Below the pieces are notes generated by a model. It ran no database searches and was not told where the DNA came from. It saw only the letters and a program-made list of their open reading frames with translations. A stretch of 64,000 bases of DNA. It comes from Arthrobacter silviterrae. GTDB taxonomy: Bacteria > Actinomycetota > Actinomycetes > Actinomycetales > Micrococcaceae. The position numbers were made by a program, and so were the translations under genes. The DNA lies in contig NZ_JAAKZI010000017.1 of NCBI RefSeq assembly GCF_011045165.1, forward strand, positions 22,836 through 86,835, written 5' to 3'. This document shows, one piece after another, positions 17,055 to 26,741 of the stretch. How positions within the stretch are numbered: the stretch's first letter is position 1; each line of letters starts with the position of its first letter.

Positions 17055-18587
17055 TCAGTTCCTTGTTAGTGTCCGAGTGTTGAGTTGTGGATCGGCAGCG
17101 GACAAAGCGTCGCGGGCCGCGGATCCTGGTCCGTGTCTGTGAATGATGTCAATGAGGTCGCCGGTGCGATTGATAAAGTCGTCGTGGCCACTTAACTCTT
17201 CACCGAGTAGGTGGTGTGTACCCAGGACCTTGCGAGCAAGGTCCCTGCCGGAGCCCGATTCAGCCGCCAGGCCCATCAGCAGCGGCCGTGCAGGGTCTTC
17301 CATCGCGGAGGCTTCGGCACCCGGATTGAATCCAGCGAGGGGGGCGATGCAGGAAATGTAGGCTGCAACGGTCAGGGCTAGGTGCTGCGGCATAGTGCCG
17401 CCAGCCAGAAGTTCCAACGCCGGAAGGGGGATTCGCTGCCCCAGCTTCACGGACCCGTCCGAGCCGACCTGGCTCGTCTTGTGGCCCAGCGCCGTGTTGC
17501 GCCAGCGCGAGAAGAGCTGCGTCTCGTAGTCGGTCACGTTGACGCCGCTGGGTATAGACACACTTGGCAGGTATTCGTTTTGAAGGACTGACCTGGCTGC
17601 CGATTCTATGTACCCGACCGCCACGGCGTCGGGAATCGTGGCGGCGCCGGAGAGGGCTCCAAGATAGGCAATGAGCGAGTGCGTTCCGTTCAAGAGTCGG
17701 ACTTTGAGTTGTTCGTACTTGTCCACCTCCGTGGAGAAAATGGCGCCGCCGGCTTCCCATGAGGGGCGGCCCGCAGCGAAGTTGTCTTCGAGCACCCACA
17801 TGGTGAAGGGCTCCGCGGGAACCGGGATGGCGTCAATGTAGCCGAGGGAGGCGGCAACGGCTTCTCGGTAGTTGTCTGTGGTGGCTGGGACGATCCGATC
17901 CACCATGGATGAGGGAAATGTCGTGTTGGTCTTGATCCATTGCGCCAAGTCCGATGACTCGGCAGTGGGCAGATGGGACACGAATTCATTGACCAGGAGC
18001 TGGGTGTGGTGGCCGTTGTTGGCTAGATTGTCGCAGCTGAGCACTGTTATCGGCGATCCGTGAGTGTGCATGCGTCGTTGCAGGCCGCGTACAATTTGGC
18101 CCACTGTCGTGCTTGGGATATTGCCGGTGATTAGGTCTCGTTGCACGGCGGTGGCTGCCAGGTTTAGTCCGCCGGTTGTCGGGCTGTACGTGTAGCCGTT
18201 TTCTGTCACTGTCAGCGACACGATTTTTGTGGACTCAGCGGCAATAGTTTGTGGGACCCGGGCCAGGTCGTGGGCGGCAACAAATGCGTCAACATGAACC
18301 CGGGGAACGGAGAACCGTCGCGTCTCAGGGGAAATCTCCACGACTGTGTAGAGCATGTCCTGGGCCTTCAGCGCATCAACGACGGTACTTGAGCGGTTGG
18401 AGACGCCGGTAATGCCCCAGTCGCCACCTCCGCTTTTGATTGCGGCATCGGTGTAGACAGCCTGGTGGGCGCGGTGAAAGTTGCCCAGGCCCAGATGGAC
18501 GATGCCCGGTGCTGGGGCCGTCCGCGCCGTGGTCTGGCCAGCCGTGGACAGGGACAGGCGGGGCAGTGAAGTGTGCGTCACGGTCAC
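17055..18587 (-). CDS. uxuB: mannitol dehydrogenase family protein, probable fructuronate reductase
   Basis: A 510-residue NAD(P)-dependent polyol/uronate dehydrogenase of the long-chain mannitol dehydrogenase family. An N-terminal Rossmann region (IVHLGLGNFHRAHQAVY) is followed by the catalytic segment KVRLLNGTHSLIAYLG, containing the Lys, Asn and His expected in this family. It overlaps the D-mannonate dehydratase gene by four bases and is last in the operon. With that partner the likely reaction is D-fructuronate/D-mannonate interconversion in hexuronate breakdown; other sugar-alcohol substrates are possible from sequence alone. Confidence 0.8.
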   Translation of the reverse strand: MTVTHTSLPRLSLSTAGQTTARTAPAPGIVHLGLGNFHRAHQAVYTDAAIKSGGGDWGITGVSNRSSTVVDALKAQDMLYTVVEISPETRRFSVPRVHVDAFVAAHDLARVPQTIAAESTKIVSLTVTENGYTYSPTTGGLNLAATAVQRDLITGNIPSTTVGQIVRGLQRRMHTHGSPITVLSCDNLANNGHHTQLLVNEFVSHLPTAESSDLAQWIKTNTTFPSSMVDRIVPATTDNYREAVAASLGYIDAIPVPAEPFTMWVLEDNFAAGRPSWEAGGAIFSTEVDKYEQLKVRLLNGTHSLIAYLGALSGAATIPDAVAVGYIESAARSVLQNEYLPSVSIPSGVNVTDYETQLFSRWRNTALGHKTSQVGSDGSVKLGQRIPLPALELLAGGTMPQHLALTVAAYISCIAPLAGFNPGAEASAMEDPARPLLMGLAAESGSGRDLARKVLGTHHLLGEELSGHDDFINRTGDLIDIIHRHGPGSAARDALSAADPQLNTRTLTRN

Positions 18588-19801
18588 CAGTCCCTCATAG
18601 TGCCGTCGAGGTCCCGGGCGATGGGGAGGTACGCCTGTTTGTACGGGAATCGGGAGGCGGCTTTCTCATCGAACATCACGCCCAGGCCAGGTTCATCGCC
18701 GGGGTGGAGGTAGCCGTCGTCGTAGGTATAGCTGGAATGGAATACTTCGGCAACGAGGGGGTCATAGCCCATGAATTCCTGGATCGCGAAGTTCGTGGTG
18801 GCCAGGCCCAGGTGCAGGGAGGCTGACATGTTCAGCGGGGAGACATCGGAGGGACCGTGCGGGGCGCCCTTGACCTGGTAGACCTCGGCGAGTGCCAGAA
18901 TTTTCCGGACGTGGGAGATGCCGCCGGCATGCACAATTGCAGTGCGAATGAAGTCTAGGGACCGTTCGGTGATGAGCTGCTGGCAGTCCCAGATAGTGTT
19001 GAACACCTCACCGATGGCGAGGGGGATGCTGGTCTGGCGCCGGACTTCTTGCAGGAGGTGTTGGTTTTCGGCGGGAATGACGTCCTCGAGCCAGAAGAGA
19101 TCCACCGGTTCCAGGGCCTTGCCCAGGCGGATCGCTTCCGTCGGGTTGAGCCGGTGATGGGCGTCGTGCAACAGCTCTGGCTCGGGACCCACATGGTCGC
19201 GGACGCCTGCGAGGATGTCAGGTATGTGGCGGAGGTAGGAGGCGGTGTCCCATCCCTCTTCAACGGGTCCCGTGCCGCGTCCGGCGGGTTCATAGCTGGC
19301 GGCGCCGTTGGTGACCCCGTAGACCTTCTCCAGACCAGGCACGCCGGCCTGAGCCCGCACGGCCCGGAACCCCTGCTCGCGCCGCTTGTCCACAGAGTCC
19401 AGCAATTCAGGAAGGTCCCAGCCGGTGGCATGGGTGTAGGTGAGGATCTTCTCGCGAACGGCGCCCCCCAGCAGTTGGTAGACGGGTACACCCAATGCCT
19501 TGCCCTTGATATCCCAAAGTGCCATGTCGATGGCGCCGATGGCGGCCATGGTGATGGGGCCGCGGCGCCAATAGGCCCCCTTGTAGAAGTAGTTCCAGGT
19601 GTCTTCTATCCGGTCCGCATCTCGGCCGAGCAAGGCCGGGGCCAAGTGGTCCCTGAGGTAGCTTGCCACCGATAATTCCCTGCCGTTGACGGTGGCGTCG
19701 CCCCAGCCAACGACGCCGTCAGAGGTGGTGATCTTCAGGGTGACATAGTTTCGGCTCGGGCTGGTGACAATGACATCGGCGGCGACAATGGTGTGGGGCA
19801 T
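18584..19801 (-). CDS. manD: enolase-superfamily D-mannonate dehydratase (ManD/RspA type)
   Basis: A 405-residue member of the mandelate racemase/enolase superfamily. It shows the ManD-like N terminus, the metal ligands in LLHDAHHRL, FWLEDVIP and AIGEVFN, and the late GAPHGPSDVSPL segment, ending in the conserved FPYKQAYLPIARDLDGTMRDW. ManD enzymes dehydrate D-mannonate (some also D-gluconate) to 2-keto-3-deoxygluconate; others in the family have little activity. Coupling to the fructuronate reductase gene supports a mannonate role. No strong ribosome binding site precedes the ATG at 19801. Confidence 0.85.
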   Translation of the reverse strand: MPHTIVAADVIVTSPSRNYVTLKITTSDGVVGWGDATVNGRELSVASYLRDHLAPALLGRDADRIEDTWNYFYKGAYWRRGPITMAAIGAIDMALWDIKGKALGVPVYQLLGGAVREKILTYTHATGWDLPELLDSVDKRREQGFRAVRAQAGVPGLEKVYGVTNGAASYEPAGRGTGPVEEGWDTASYLRHIPDILAGVRDHVGPEPELLHDAHHRLNPTEAIRLGKALEPVDLFWLEDVIPAENQHLLQEVRRQTSIPLAIGEVFNTIWDCQQLITERSLDFIRTAIVHAGGISHVRKILALAEVYQVKGAPHGPSDVSPLNMSASLHLGLATTNFAIQEFMGYDPLVAEVFHSSYTYDDGYLHPGDEPGLGVMFDEKAASRFPYKQAYLPIARDLDGTMRDW

Positions 19802-19906
19802 GGGAGGGGTCTCAACAATCTAGGTGGCGGATGGCATGGCGGTGCCGTATGGGTGTGATGGATGGCGCTTGCCGGTAGGCGGCAGCCGCGCGGCGCGGGT
19901 GGGGGT

Positions 19907-20647
19907 TTAGAGGACCTTGCTGAGGAATTCCCTGGCCCGCTCGGTTTTGCAGTCGCTGAAGAATTCCTGCGGAGTGCTTTCCTCGACGATTTCCCCGGCG
20001 GCCATGAAGATGATGCGGTCAGCCGCCGTCTGGGCGAAGCCCATCTCGTGGGTGACAACGACCATGGTCATACCCGCCTTGGTCAGCTCCACGATCACAT
20101 CAAGGACTTCCTTGATCATTTCGGGGTCCAGCGAGGATGTAGGCTCGTCAAACAGCATGACCTTGGGATCCATGGCTAAGGCGCGGGCGATGGCAACCCG
20201 TTGTTGCTGGCCGCCGGAGAGCTGGGCGGGTCGCTTGTCCTTCTGGGCTCCAACACCGACCCTTTCCAGGAGCTCCAGGGCTCGGGCTCGGGCAAGTTCT
20301 CGCTTCTGCCGGCGAACCTGCACCGGGGCAAACATGACGTTTTCCAGCACTGTCATGTGGGCAAAGAGATTGAACTGTTGGAAGACCATCCCCACTTCGC
20401 TGCGCAGTTCGGAGAGCGGGCCGCTCTCTTCAGGCAGTACCTGCCCCTCAATGGAAATTGTTCCAGAGTTGATGGGTTCGAGCCTGTTGATGGTTCGGCA
20501 CAAAGTAGACTTTCCCGACCCGGACGGCCCGAGAACGACGACCACTTCGCCGCGCTTCACATCCAGGTCGATGTCTTTCAGGACATGGAAGGCGCCATAG
20601 TATTTGTTGACGTCCCGGATGGAGATCATTGCTTCGTTCAACTGCAT
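19907..20647 (-). CDS. polar-amino-acid-type ABC transporter ATP-binding protein
   Basis: A 246-residue ATPase with Walker [10 protein letters not shown], signature LSGGQQQR and Walker [13 protein letters not shown], very close to GlnQ/HisP-type proteins. It powers uptake through the two permeases encoded directly upstream. GAGG precedes the ATG at 20647 at about seven bases; an internal ATG six codons later is possible. The protein is of ordinary length for the family. Confidence 0.9.
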   Translation of the reverse strand: MQLNEAMISIRDVNKYYGAFHVLKDIDLDVKRGEVVVVLGPSGSGKSTLCRTINRLEPINSGTISIEGQVLPEESGPLSELRSEVGMVFQQFNLFAHMTVLENVMFAPVQVRRQKRELARARALELLERVGVGAQKDKRPAQLSGGQQQRVAIARALAMDPKVMLFDEPTSSLDPEMIKEVLDVIVELTKAGMTMVVVTHEMGFAQTAADRIIFMAAGEIVEESTPQEFFSDCKTERAREFLSKVL

Positions 20648-20753
20648 TTCTTGTACCTCGTTTGGGCTTTTGCGGTAGAGGACTTGGGGAAGTGGGAATT
20701 CTCAACCCGGATGGATGAGTGCCGGTATAGGTTCAGCCAGCCGGGGAGCGTGC

Positions 20754-21554
20754 CTAGGCCAGGCGTTTGCTGAGGATGGTGGACACGCGCGAAAGGATGA
20801 GGCAAATGACGACGTACAGGACAGCGACCCCAGCAAAGATTGGAACCGCGTACTGGCCTCCCAAATACTCGATTGCCTGTTCGCCGGTGAGAAGCAGCTC
20901 TACGTAGCCAATGACGAATCCCAAGGATGAAGCCTTGGTCACGCGAACCATTTCACTGACAAGGTTGGGAAGGATCTGCCGGATGACCTGCGGGAGGAGG
21001 ATGTAACGGAGGGTTTTGATGTAGCGGACACCAAGCGCGGTCGCGGCCTCGGACTGGCCCTTGGGCAGAGCCAGAAAGCCCGCCCGAAAGGCCTCTGCCA
21101 TGGAAGCGCTCTCGTATAACACCAAGCCGGCGACCAGGGCCCAGAAAGTGCTGATGCTCGCTCCGGTCACCGCCGGGAATCCGAGATAGATGAAGAAGAT
21201 CAGGAGCAATTCCGGCAGTCCGCGAAGTGCTTCGATCCAGATTCGGGACGTGACATTGAGCCACCGCCGTTTGGACATACGCCCGAGAGCAATGAAGAGC
21301 CCGAGCACAAGTGAGAGCACAACCGAAACTCCTGCCACCTTCAAGGTGGCCAGCAACCCCGTCAGCAATGCCGAAAGGACATCCGGGTGGGTGAGGACAA
21401 TCCAGTTGTTCCCATCAAGGACGTGCTGGCTTGCAAGCTTGGCGACCGCCCAGATGGCAATGGCTAATGCAGCGACGGCGACAGCCGCGGTCCACAGCCG
21501 GGCACGACGTCGTGCAATGGGGCCGGGGCGGTCGAACAGTTCGGTAGACATCAT
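20754..21554 (-). CDS. polar-amino-acid-type ABC transporter permease
   Basis: A 266-residue inner-membrane protein of the His/Glu/Gln/Arg/opine permease family. One helix follows the N-terminal ARRRARLW, and the cytoplasmic EAA loop is visible in LPKGQSEAATALGVRYIKTLRYILLPQ. It overlaps the preceding permease gene by four bases (ATGA), so the two probably form a heterodimeric channel. Confidence 0.9.
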   Translation of the reverse strand: MMSTELFDRPGPIARRRARLWTAAVAVAALAIAIWAVAKLASQHVLDGNNWIVLTHPDVLSALLTGLLATLKVAGVSVVLSLVLGLFIALGRMSKRRWLNVTSRIWIEALRGLPELLLIFFIYLGFPAVTGASISTFWALVAGLVLYESASMAEAFRAGFLALPKGQSEAATALGVRYIKTLRYILLPQVIRQILPNLVSEMVRVTKASSLGFVIGYVELLLTGEQAIEYLGGQYAVPIFAGVAVLYVVICLILSRVSTILSKRLA

Positions 21555-22198
21555 GATGAAAACGTCACCTTTCGTTCGATTGCGGCGGCCGCCAGGGCTG
21601 CCGGAATGGTGATCACCGAGTACATGATGGCGGTCATGACCATTAAGGCGATGACGGCGGAGTCGTTGACATTGATGAGCTGAAGCATTGTTCCAAAGAG
21701 TTCGGTCACCCCGAATACGCCAGCAATGGCCGTCACCTTGACCAGCGCAATCGTGGTGTTGATCAGCGGTGGCACGGAATTGCTGAGGCCTTGTGGCAGG
21801 ACTATCAGGAGCAGAGTTTGGCGGTTCTTCAGGCCCAGGGCCCGGGAAGCTTCAAGCTGGCCTTTACCGATAGCGTTTATCCCCGAGCGGATGGCCTCGC
21901 AATAATAGGCCGAAAAGTAGACAGTGATTCCTGCGATCGCCAGTGCAAAGAAGGAAGCCTTCACTCCCAAGAGGGGGAGTATGAAGATCATGAAAAACAG
22001 GTGGGCTGCGGCGGGGATGTTGCGCATGAGCCCGATGTAAGCCATGCTGATGCGTCGCAGCAGTGGGTTGGTTGAAATGGCGAATGAGGCCAAGACCAGA
22101 CCTCCCAGAAATGAGAAGACTCCGGACAGGGCAACCAGCCCAAGTGTTGTGACGAACCCGGACCAGAAGGTTCCGAGATTCTCAATGGCGGCATTCAT
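21551..22198 (-). CDS. polar-amino-acid-type ABC transporter permease
   Basis: A 215-residue permease of the same family as the next gene, with about five membrane helices and the EAA loop in IGKGQLEASRALGLKNRQTLLLIVLPQ. AAGGAGG lies nine bases before the ATG at 22198. It is the first of the two channel subunits, 91 bases downstream of the binding-protein gene. Confidence 0.9.
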   Translation of the reverse strand: MNAAIENLGTFWSGFVTTLGLVALSGVFSFLGGLVLASFAISTNPLLRRISMAYIGLMRNIPAAAHLFFMIFILPLLGVKASFFALAIAGITVYFSAYYCEAIRSGINAIGKGQLEASRALGLKNRQTLLLIVLPQGLSNSVPPLINTTIALVKVTAIAGVFGVTELFGTMLQLINVNDSAVIALMVMTAIMYSVITIPAALAAAAIERKVTFSS

Positions 22199-22289
22199 TT
22201 CAACGTTCCTCCTTTCAATTGTTGGACGACGGTTTTGACCAGTTGGCGGATACCGCGGCCGGTACGGCCGGCAGTGTCGTGGTTGTCAG

Positions 22290-23168
22290 TTACTTGCAAT
22301 TGCCCATCAGTTTTGGCTCTGTTGGCGCGGCCAGGCCGGATTTGCCCATGTGTGCGTTCCAGAGTTTGGTGATGGTGCCGTCCTTGAAGGCGCTTTCGAG
22401 GCGGGTGTTGAAGAACTCGCACAGGTCTTGGCGGTTCTTGGACATCCCGATGCCCCACTGCTCACCGTCGCCGTAAGTCATGGGTGCAAATTCAAAAACA
22501 TTGGGCTTCTCGGACACGAATCCGGCCAAAAGGGGGGCGGTGGAATCCACGGCGTCAACGGTTCCCTGCTCCAGGGCCCGGACGCAGTTGGTCAGGACGT
22601 TGAATTCGACAATGGAAGCCTGCGGAATCTCCTTGGCAACCCGTGGCTGCCCCTGGCTGCCCTGAAGTACGCAGACCTTGGTGCCCTTGGGAATCTGGGC
22701 CAGGGTTTGCATTTTTGCTGCGTCACCTTTGCGGACAATTAGCTGGGGCTTGGTCTGCAGGTAGGGGCCGGAGATCGCGATGGTCTTCACTCGCTCTGGA
22801 GTGATGGCCAGCGCGGTGGCGAAGATGTCGATCTTGCCCTGCTGGATAAAAGGAATGCGATTTGCTGCCGTGGTGTTGACCCAGTCGATGCTGTCCTTGC
22901 TGATTCCCATGGGTGCAACAAGGTACTCGGCCAAGTCGATGTTGAATCCAGTCCACTTTCCTTGCAAGTTCAACTCGGCCAGGCCCGGCTGATTGGGCGA
23001 GGCTCCAATTTTGATCTTTCCTGCCGAGGCAATCGACGCCATAGTCGATCCTGCCGGAAACTTTGCAGCGGTGGGCTTGTCGGCGCCGGCGGTTCCGCCA
23101 CAGGCGGTGGTGACCAATGCAAGGGCGAGTGCGCCTACAAGGAGTGCTGGTCGAATTGCTTTGAACAT
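22290..23168 (-). CDS. ABC transporter substrate-binding lipoprotein (family 3)
   Basis: A lipoprotein of 292 residues from the ATG at 23168 (the frame is open five codons more). A signal peptide ends in the lipobox LVTTACGG. The mature part has the family 3 solute-binding fold with KIKIGASPNQPG near the start and WTGFNIDLAEYLV, as in glutamate/glutamine binding proteins. Because the operon continues into mannonate enzymes, the true ligand may be an acidic sugar or an amino-acid conjugate rather than an amino acid. Confidence 0.85.
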   Translation of the reverse strand: MFKAIRPALLVGALALALVTTACGGTAGADKPTAAKFPAGSTMASIASAGKIKIGASPNQPGLAELNLQGKWTGFNIDLAEYLVAPMGISKDSIDWVNTTAANRIPFIQQGKIDIFATALAITPERVKTIAISGPYLQTKPQLIVRKGDAAKMQTLAQIPKGTKVCVLQGSQGQPRVAKEIPQASIVEFNVLTNCVRALEQGTVDAVDSTAPLLAGFVSEKPNVFEFAPMTYGDGEQWGIGMSKNRQDLCEFFNTRLESAFKDGTITKLWNAHMGKSGLAAPTEPKLMGNCK

Positions 23169-23324
23169 CGGAACTACTCTCAATCTAATGGGTGAACGAC
23201 ACTGAAATTGGGTGCGAGACAGGAACCCACCGAGTGGGGCTGTTGTTTGGAAGACGAAGGTCGTCAGGGCTGAAGAGGCCGTTCGCCGTTTCCAGGACGC
23301 AAGGTGCGAAATCGGCGAGAAGCT

Positions 23325-24335
23325 TTAAGGTGCGCCAGCGGCGATGGGCGGGGGACTCACGTCGTCTGAGTCGGGGGCGACGGCACTGGTTGACCGTCGG
23401 ACAATCAGTTGCGATTCCAGAAGGAATTGTGGTTGGGATTGAGGCTTTCGGTCGATGAGGTCCAGAATAAGTTCCAAGCCCAGCGCCCCGCTTTGAGGGA
23501 TGGCCATGCGGACGGAAGTAAGTCCGGGGTCGGACACTGCGGCAATGTCCAAGTCATCGATGCCCAGGATGCTGAAATCGCCAGGGCAGCTGTACCCCAT
23601 TGACCTGATCCCTGACTCGACTCCCAAGGCAACAAGGTCGTTGTATGCCACAACGGCGGTTGCGCCGCTGGCCGTGACCGCAGCTGCCGCAGCCAATCCA
23701 CCCTGGATGCTGGCCGCATGGTTGCCCACCGTGGAAAGGGACATATTCCATTCCTCGGCCAGTTCAGAGAGTGCCTTGAGGCGGGTGCGATTGGCCCAAG
23801 CCGCGGCGGGTCCCGGCACGTAGACGAAGCGCCGGTGCCCCAACGCGTGGAGGTGTTCGACGGCCTGGCGCAAGCCCTGCCTGACGTCCATAAGTATTGA
23901 AACGGCTCCCGGCACCTGACCGTTGATTACAACAGCCGGACTTTGTCCCACTGCTTGCTTGATTGCGATACCCTCAGACCGAGGCGAACAGATAATCAAG
24001 CCGTCAACCGTGCGGCCAACGGTCTCGATCAATTCAACCTCGCGAGCAGGATCTTCATTTGTATCGGCAAGCAGCATCCGATGTCTGCCCGGCCAAGCGT
24101 TGTGTTGAATGGACTTGATCAGCGCTGCGTAGACAGAGTTGGCAATGTCGGGAACAATCACGCCGATCGTCTTGGATCGCGACGATAGGGGTGCATCGTA
24201 GCCAACCATGACTGCAGCATCAAGCACCCGTTGGCGAGTCTTGGGTGCGAGAAGGTCTGCATCTTTGAACGCCCGGGATGCGGTGGCCAAGGACACGCCC
24301 GCGGCAGCCGCGACCTCTTTCAATGTTGTTGCCAT
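23325..24335 (-). CDS. LacI-family transcriptional regulator
   Basis: A 336-residue repressor. The N-terminal helix-turn-helix reads TLKEVAAAAGVSLATASRAF, the hinge follows at about residues 45-60, and the ligand-binding domain begins KTIGVIVPDIANSVYAALI. GGAGG precedes the ATG at 24335. It is transcribed in the same direction as the ABC transporter and sugar-acid genes, 156 bases upstream of the binding-protein gene, and probably controls them in response to a uronate or aldonate. Confidence 0.9.
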   Translation of the reverse strand: MATTLKEVAAAAGVSLATASRAFKDADLLAPKTRQRVLDAAVMVGYDAPLSSRSKTIGVIVPDIANSVYAALIKSIQHNAWPGRHRMLLADTNEDPAREVELIETVGRTVDGLIICSPRSEGIAIKQAVGQSPAVVINGQVPGAVSILMDVRQGLRQAVEHLHALGHRRFVYVPGPAAAWANRTRLKALSELAEEWNMSLSTVGNHAASIQGGLAAAAAVTASGATAVVAYNDLVALGVESGIRSMGYSCPGDFSILGIDDLDIAAVSDPGLTSVRMAIPQSGALGLELILDLIDRKPQSQPQFLLESQLIVRRSTSAVAPDSDDVSPPPIAAGAP

Positions 24336-25042
24336 GACCGCCTCCGTCCCGTGAGTTGAATTGCCGATATGACGATTCTCACAGGCCTTTCATCGGCTTG
24401 CAATAGTTTTCAGTGGTTTTCATTGGCCGATCGAGCACGCCGGAAACTTGCGACCGCGTCCGTTGGTTGTACACGACACCAAAGTCAGACTTCTCGATAG
24501 GCCCGTCTCGGCAGAACGACCAAATTCGGCGACGAGTGTTCGGCATTTACCGCTTGATTTTGGTACTGGATACTCGTTTGCGTTGTGTACGTTATGGCAG
24601 TTTCGATCGCTTTTGATGTCGTCTCGGTGTGGGGCATGGAGTGATGTTTGGTCTAGGGGGGATGGAGCGGGGAATGCGGAGGGACGTGCGGTGGTGGTGA
24701 AAATTGTGTGTTGCATGTCTAGTTGTTCAGATATTCCAGTCAACGTGTACAGGCTTGCCCGATCGGTTCGGGTCGAGTTGGCTGAAAAGCCGATTCTAAA
24801 CGGTGATCGGACGTGCGTTTCGGAGCATGATCGTCGATCCATCCACTTTGGGTTCCTTATCAGCTCGGTCATTGGGCTAGACCGAAACTCGATGTTGGAG
24901 GACTTGCCGTCATACTGAAATGTGCCTCGCTCGGCGACTTCATTCAAGTAGACGCATACGTCCATCGGAGGTCATATTTGGTACCTCGAGCCGGAGCCGA
25001 ATCGGCGTCCGAGAGTATCTCGAGCTTGTCCTGTGCGGACGA
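24336..25042. other. lacI upstream region and non-coding stretch
   Basis: About 700 bases without a believable gene; open frames on both strands here have poor codon use. The first 90 bases contain a plausible lacI promoter on the minus strand: TTGCAA, a 17-base spacer and GAGAAT. The upstream word TGAAAACCACTGAAAACTATTGCAA may be part of an operator. The remainder looks like decayed DNA next to the DUF4192 fragment. Confidence 0.4.
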
Positions 25043-25506
25043 CTATGGCATGCCCATCCCGCCGATTTCTGGTCTGCGGGTGTGGGGTGGTTGGTAGGCG
25101 TTGTGGCGGCTGGTGGCCCAGTCGGCGAGGATGCCGTCGCGGACGAGGTGGTTGGCGAGTTGGGCCAGGCAGTAGTCGGGGTCGGCGTCGAGGGCTTTTT
25201 GGAAGCATTGGTGGGCTTTGCTGCCGTGGCCTTGCCACCATTTAATGACGCCGAGGCTGGTGAGCACGGGGGGTGTCGGGGCCGTCGGCGCGCATGTAGA
25301 GGTGGAAGAGGACCTCGGTGGCGCGGTCCACGCGCTGCCAGTGCGGGCTTTGCCTGGTTTGGCCCAGGAGGAGGTCGCGCATGCTGTCCTCGATGCCGGG
25401 GACGTCGGCGATGAGCCGGTCGCGGACGGTGATGAATTTGAGGTAGGCGATCAGCTCTGGGGCCTCTTCGTCGCTGACGGATTCCGCGCCGCAGTCGAGC
25501 AGCTTG
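25043..25506 (-). pseudogene. 3' fragment of a DUF4192 gene, frameshifted
   Basis: The minus strand is closely similar to the last about 150 codons of the intact DUF4192 gene at 34114-35172: KLLDCGAESVSDEEAPELIAYL onward, through FHLYMRADGPDTP, then in another frame LTSLGVIKWWQGHGSKAHQ to the stop. At about 25265-25275 two bases are missing relative to the intact copy (CCCCCGTGCTC against CGCCCCCGTCCTC), which breaks the frame. The similarity starts at the stop codon and ends near 25506. It is in the same orientation as the intact gene. Confidence 0.85.
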
Positions 25507-25874
25507 TTCCAAGGGGATTTCCAGGGAGAAAGTCCTTGGCTTGGACTAGCCGAGGAACGTGGCCAAACCTGTCACGAGGGAACGGTTTCTTGCGAAGCCT
25601 TGGGGCGCTCGGAGGCCCGCGATCTACTTCACCGCGATCTACTTCACCGCGATCCTGAGCCGAGCCGGCCGCATGCCACCCATTCGAAGTCCTTTGATGT
25701 TGAGTGGTGCGTGTGAAGTAGGGCGCCTGTGGCCCATCGGCGAGGATGCCTTTTACTAATGATGTGATCGGCGGGATCGAAACTGCTGGGAACTTTGCCG
25801 CCTTGCAGAGACTGCCGGTGGTGGACGTTGAAGCTGGTGGGTAGAGAGGCACCGTAGTCATGTTCGGTGCAAAT
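25507..25874. other. non-coding stretch beside the DUF4192 fragment
   Basis: About 370 bases with short open frames only. Apart from the 15-bp tandem repeat nothing recognisable was found. Low-quality frames on the minus strand could be remains of an insertion element but match nothing I know. Confidence 0.3.
25618..25654. repeat. 15-bp tandem repeat, 2.5 copies
   Basis: The unit CGCGATCTACTTCAC occurs at 25618-25632 and 25633-25647 and a third partial copy starts at 25648. It lies between the DUF4192 fragment and the IclR gene, where no gene could be supported on either strand. Confidence 0.75.
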
Positions 25875-25927
25875 ATCCATAAAAGCGGCCTGCCAGGTAA
25901 CACGCATGGCAGGCCGCTTTTGTGGAT
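25875..25927 (-). terminator. strong hairpin terminator after the IclR gene
   Basis: AAAAGCGGCCTGCCA (25881-25895) pairs perfectly with TGGCAGGCCGCTTTT (25907-25921) across an 11-base loop. The stem extends outward through ATCCAT/GTGGAT with one mismatch. The A-run and T-run make it effective in both directions. It lies 21 bases past the IclR stop and so closes the cupin-transporter-IclR operon. Confidence 0.85.
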
Positions 25928-25947
25928 GTTTGGGGTATTGGCCTCAT

Positions 25948-26709
25948 TTAGGAGGCTTTCGTGGATCCCAGAGCTGTCGAGAGGTTGGCGGCTGTGGCGA
26001 GCAGTTCCTTGATGTGTGGGCTGCCGGGTGTGGAGTCAAGGACGCCGGTCGGTGCGACCAAGGCGAGGGTGCCGGCCATCTGTTCGGAGCTGTCGAAGAT
26101 CGGGGCGGCCAGGGCTTCGACGCCATCGATGACGGCTGTACTTGCCGTGTAGCCGTTGGCCAGGGCGGAATTGAGCTGCGCCTGGATTGTGTCCCGGTCA
26201 ACGTTGAGCCGGGAGAGGGACTTTTCTCGTGCTGCTGGTTTTCCCCAGGCGAGGAATGCCATTCCCTGGGCCGATGTGGGGCCCAGGGGCGCCCCGATCC
26301 GGACTGTCATGTTGACGGACTTTCCAGGCGGTTCCTTGCAGGCCACCGCGACGGCGCTGGAACCGGACCAGATGCCAAGGACAGCGGTTTGGCCAAGTGC
26401 GGCTGCAAGCCGTTCAAGTTCGGGGCTGGCGATGTCCAGCAGCGCGGGTCCGCCCACCATCGAGGCGGCAAGTCCGACAATGAGCGGACCCAGCTGGTAG
26501 TCGCTGTCGTTGATCCGCTGGAGAAAACCCTCGGATGCGAGTGACTGCAGGTAGCGGTGGGCGGACGTTCGCCCGATGGCGAGTTCTTCGGCAACATCAT
26601 TGATGCGGACCTCGGTGCGTTCGGAGTCAAACATGCGCAGGATCTGGGCGCTGCGGGCGACGACTTGGAGGCCGCCGGATACGGGCGGGTCCTGATGCGC
26701 TGTTGACAT
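25948..26709 (-). CDS. IclR-family transcriptional regulator
   Basis: A 253-residue regulator from the ATG at 26709. The N-terminal winged helix covers LQVVARSAQILRMF through DVAEELAIGRTSAHRYLQSL, followed by the IclR effector-binding domain with GPLIVGLAASM and GPTSAQGMAFLAWG. It is the last gene of the cupin/transporter operon, 32 bases after the transporter, and likely responds to the transported substrate. The palindromes at 28524-28587 are candidate binding sites. The frame is open far upstream but only into the opposite reading of the transporter gene. Confidence 0.85.
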   Translation of the reverse strand: MSTAHQDPPVSGGLQVVARSAQILRMFDSERTEVRINDVAEELAIGRTSAHRYLQSLASEGFLQRINDSDYQLGPLIVGLAASMVGGPALLDIASPELERLAAALGQTAVLGIWSGSSAVAVACKEPPGKSVNMTVRIGAPLGPTSAQGMAFLAWGKPAAREKSLSRLNVDRDTIQAQLNSALANGYTASTAVIDGVEALAAPIFDSSEQMAGTLALVAPTGVLDSTPGSPHIKELLATAANLSTALGSTKAS

Positions 26710-26741
26710 GGGTCTCACTCTATCGCTTCGAGATAGGGACA

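Noticed and set aside
24420..24965. Minus-strand open frame of 181 codons and an overlapping plus-strand one
   Set aside because: Codon use is poor, neither has a ribosome binding site, and the products look random.
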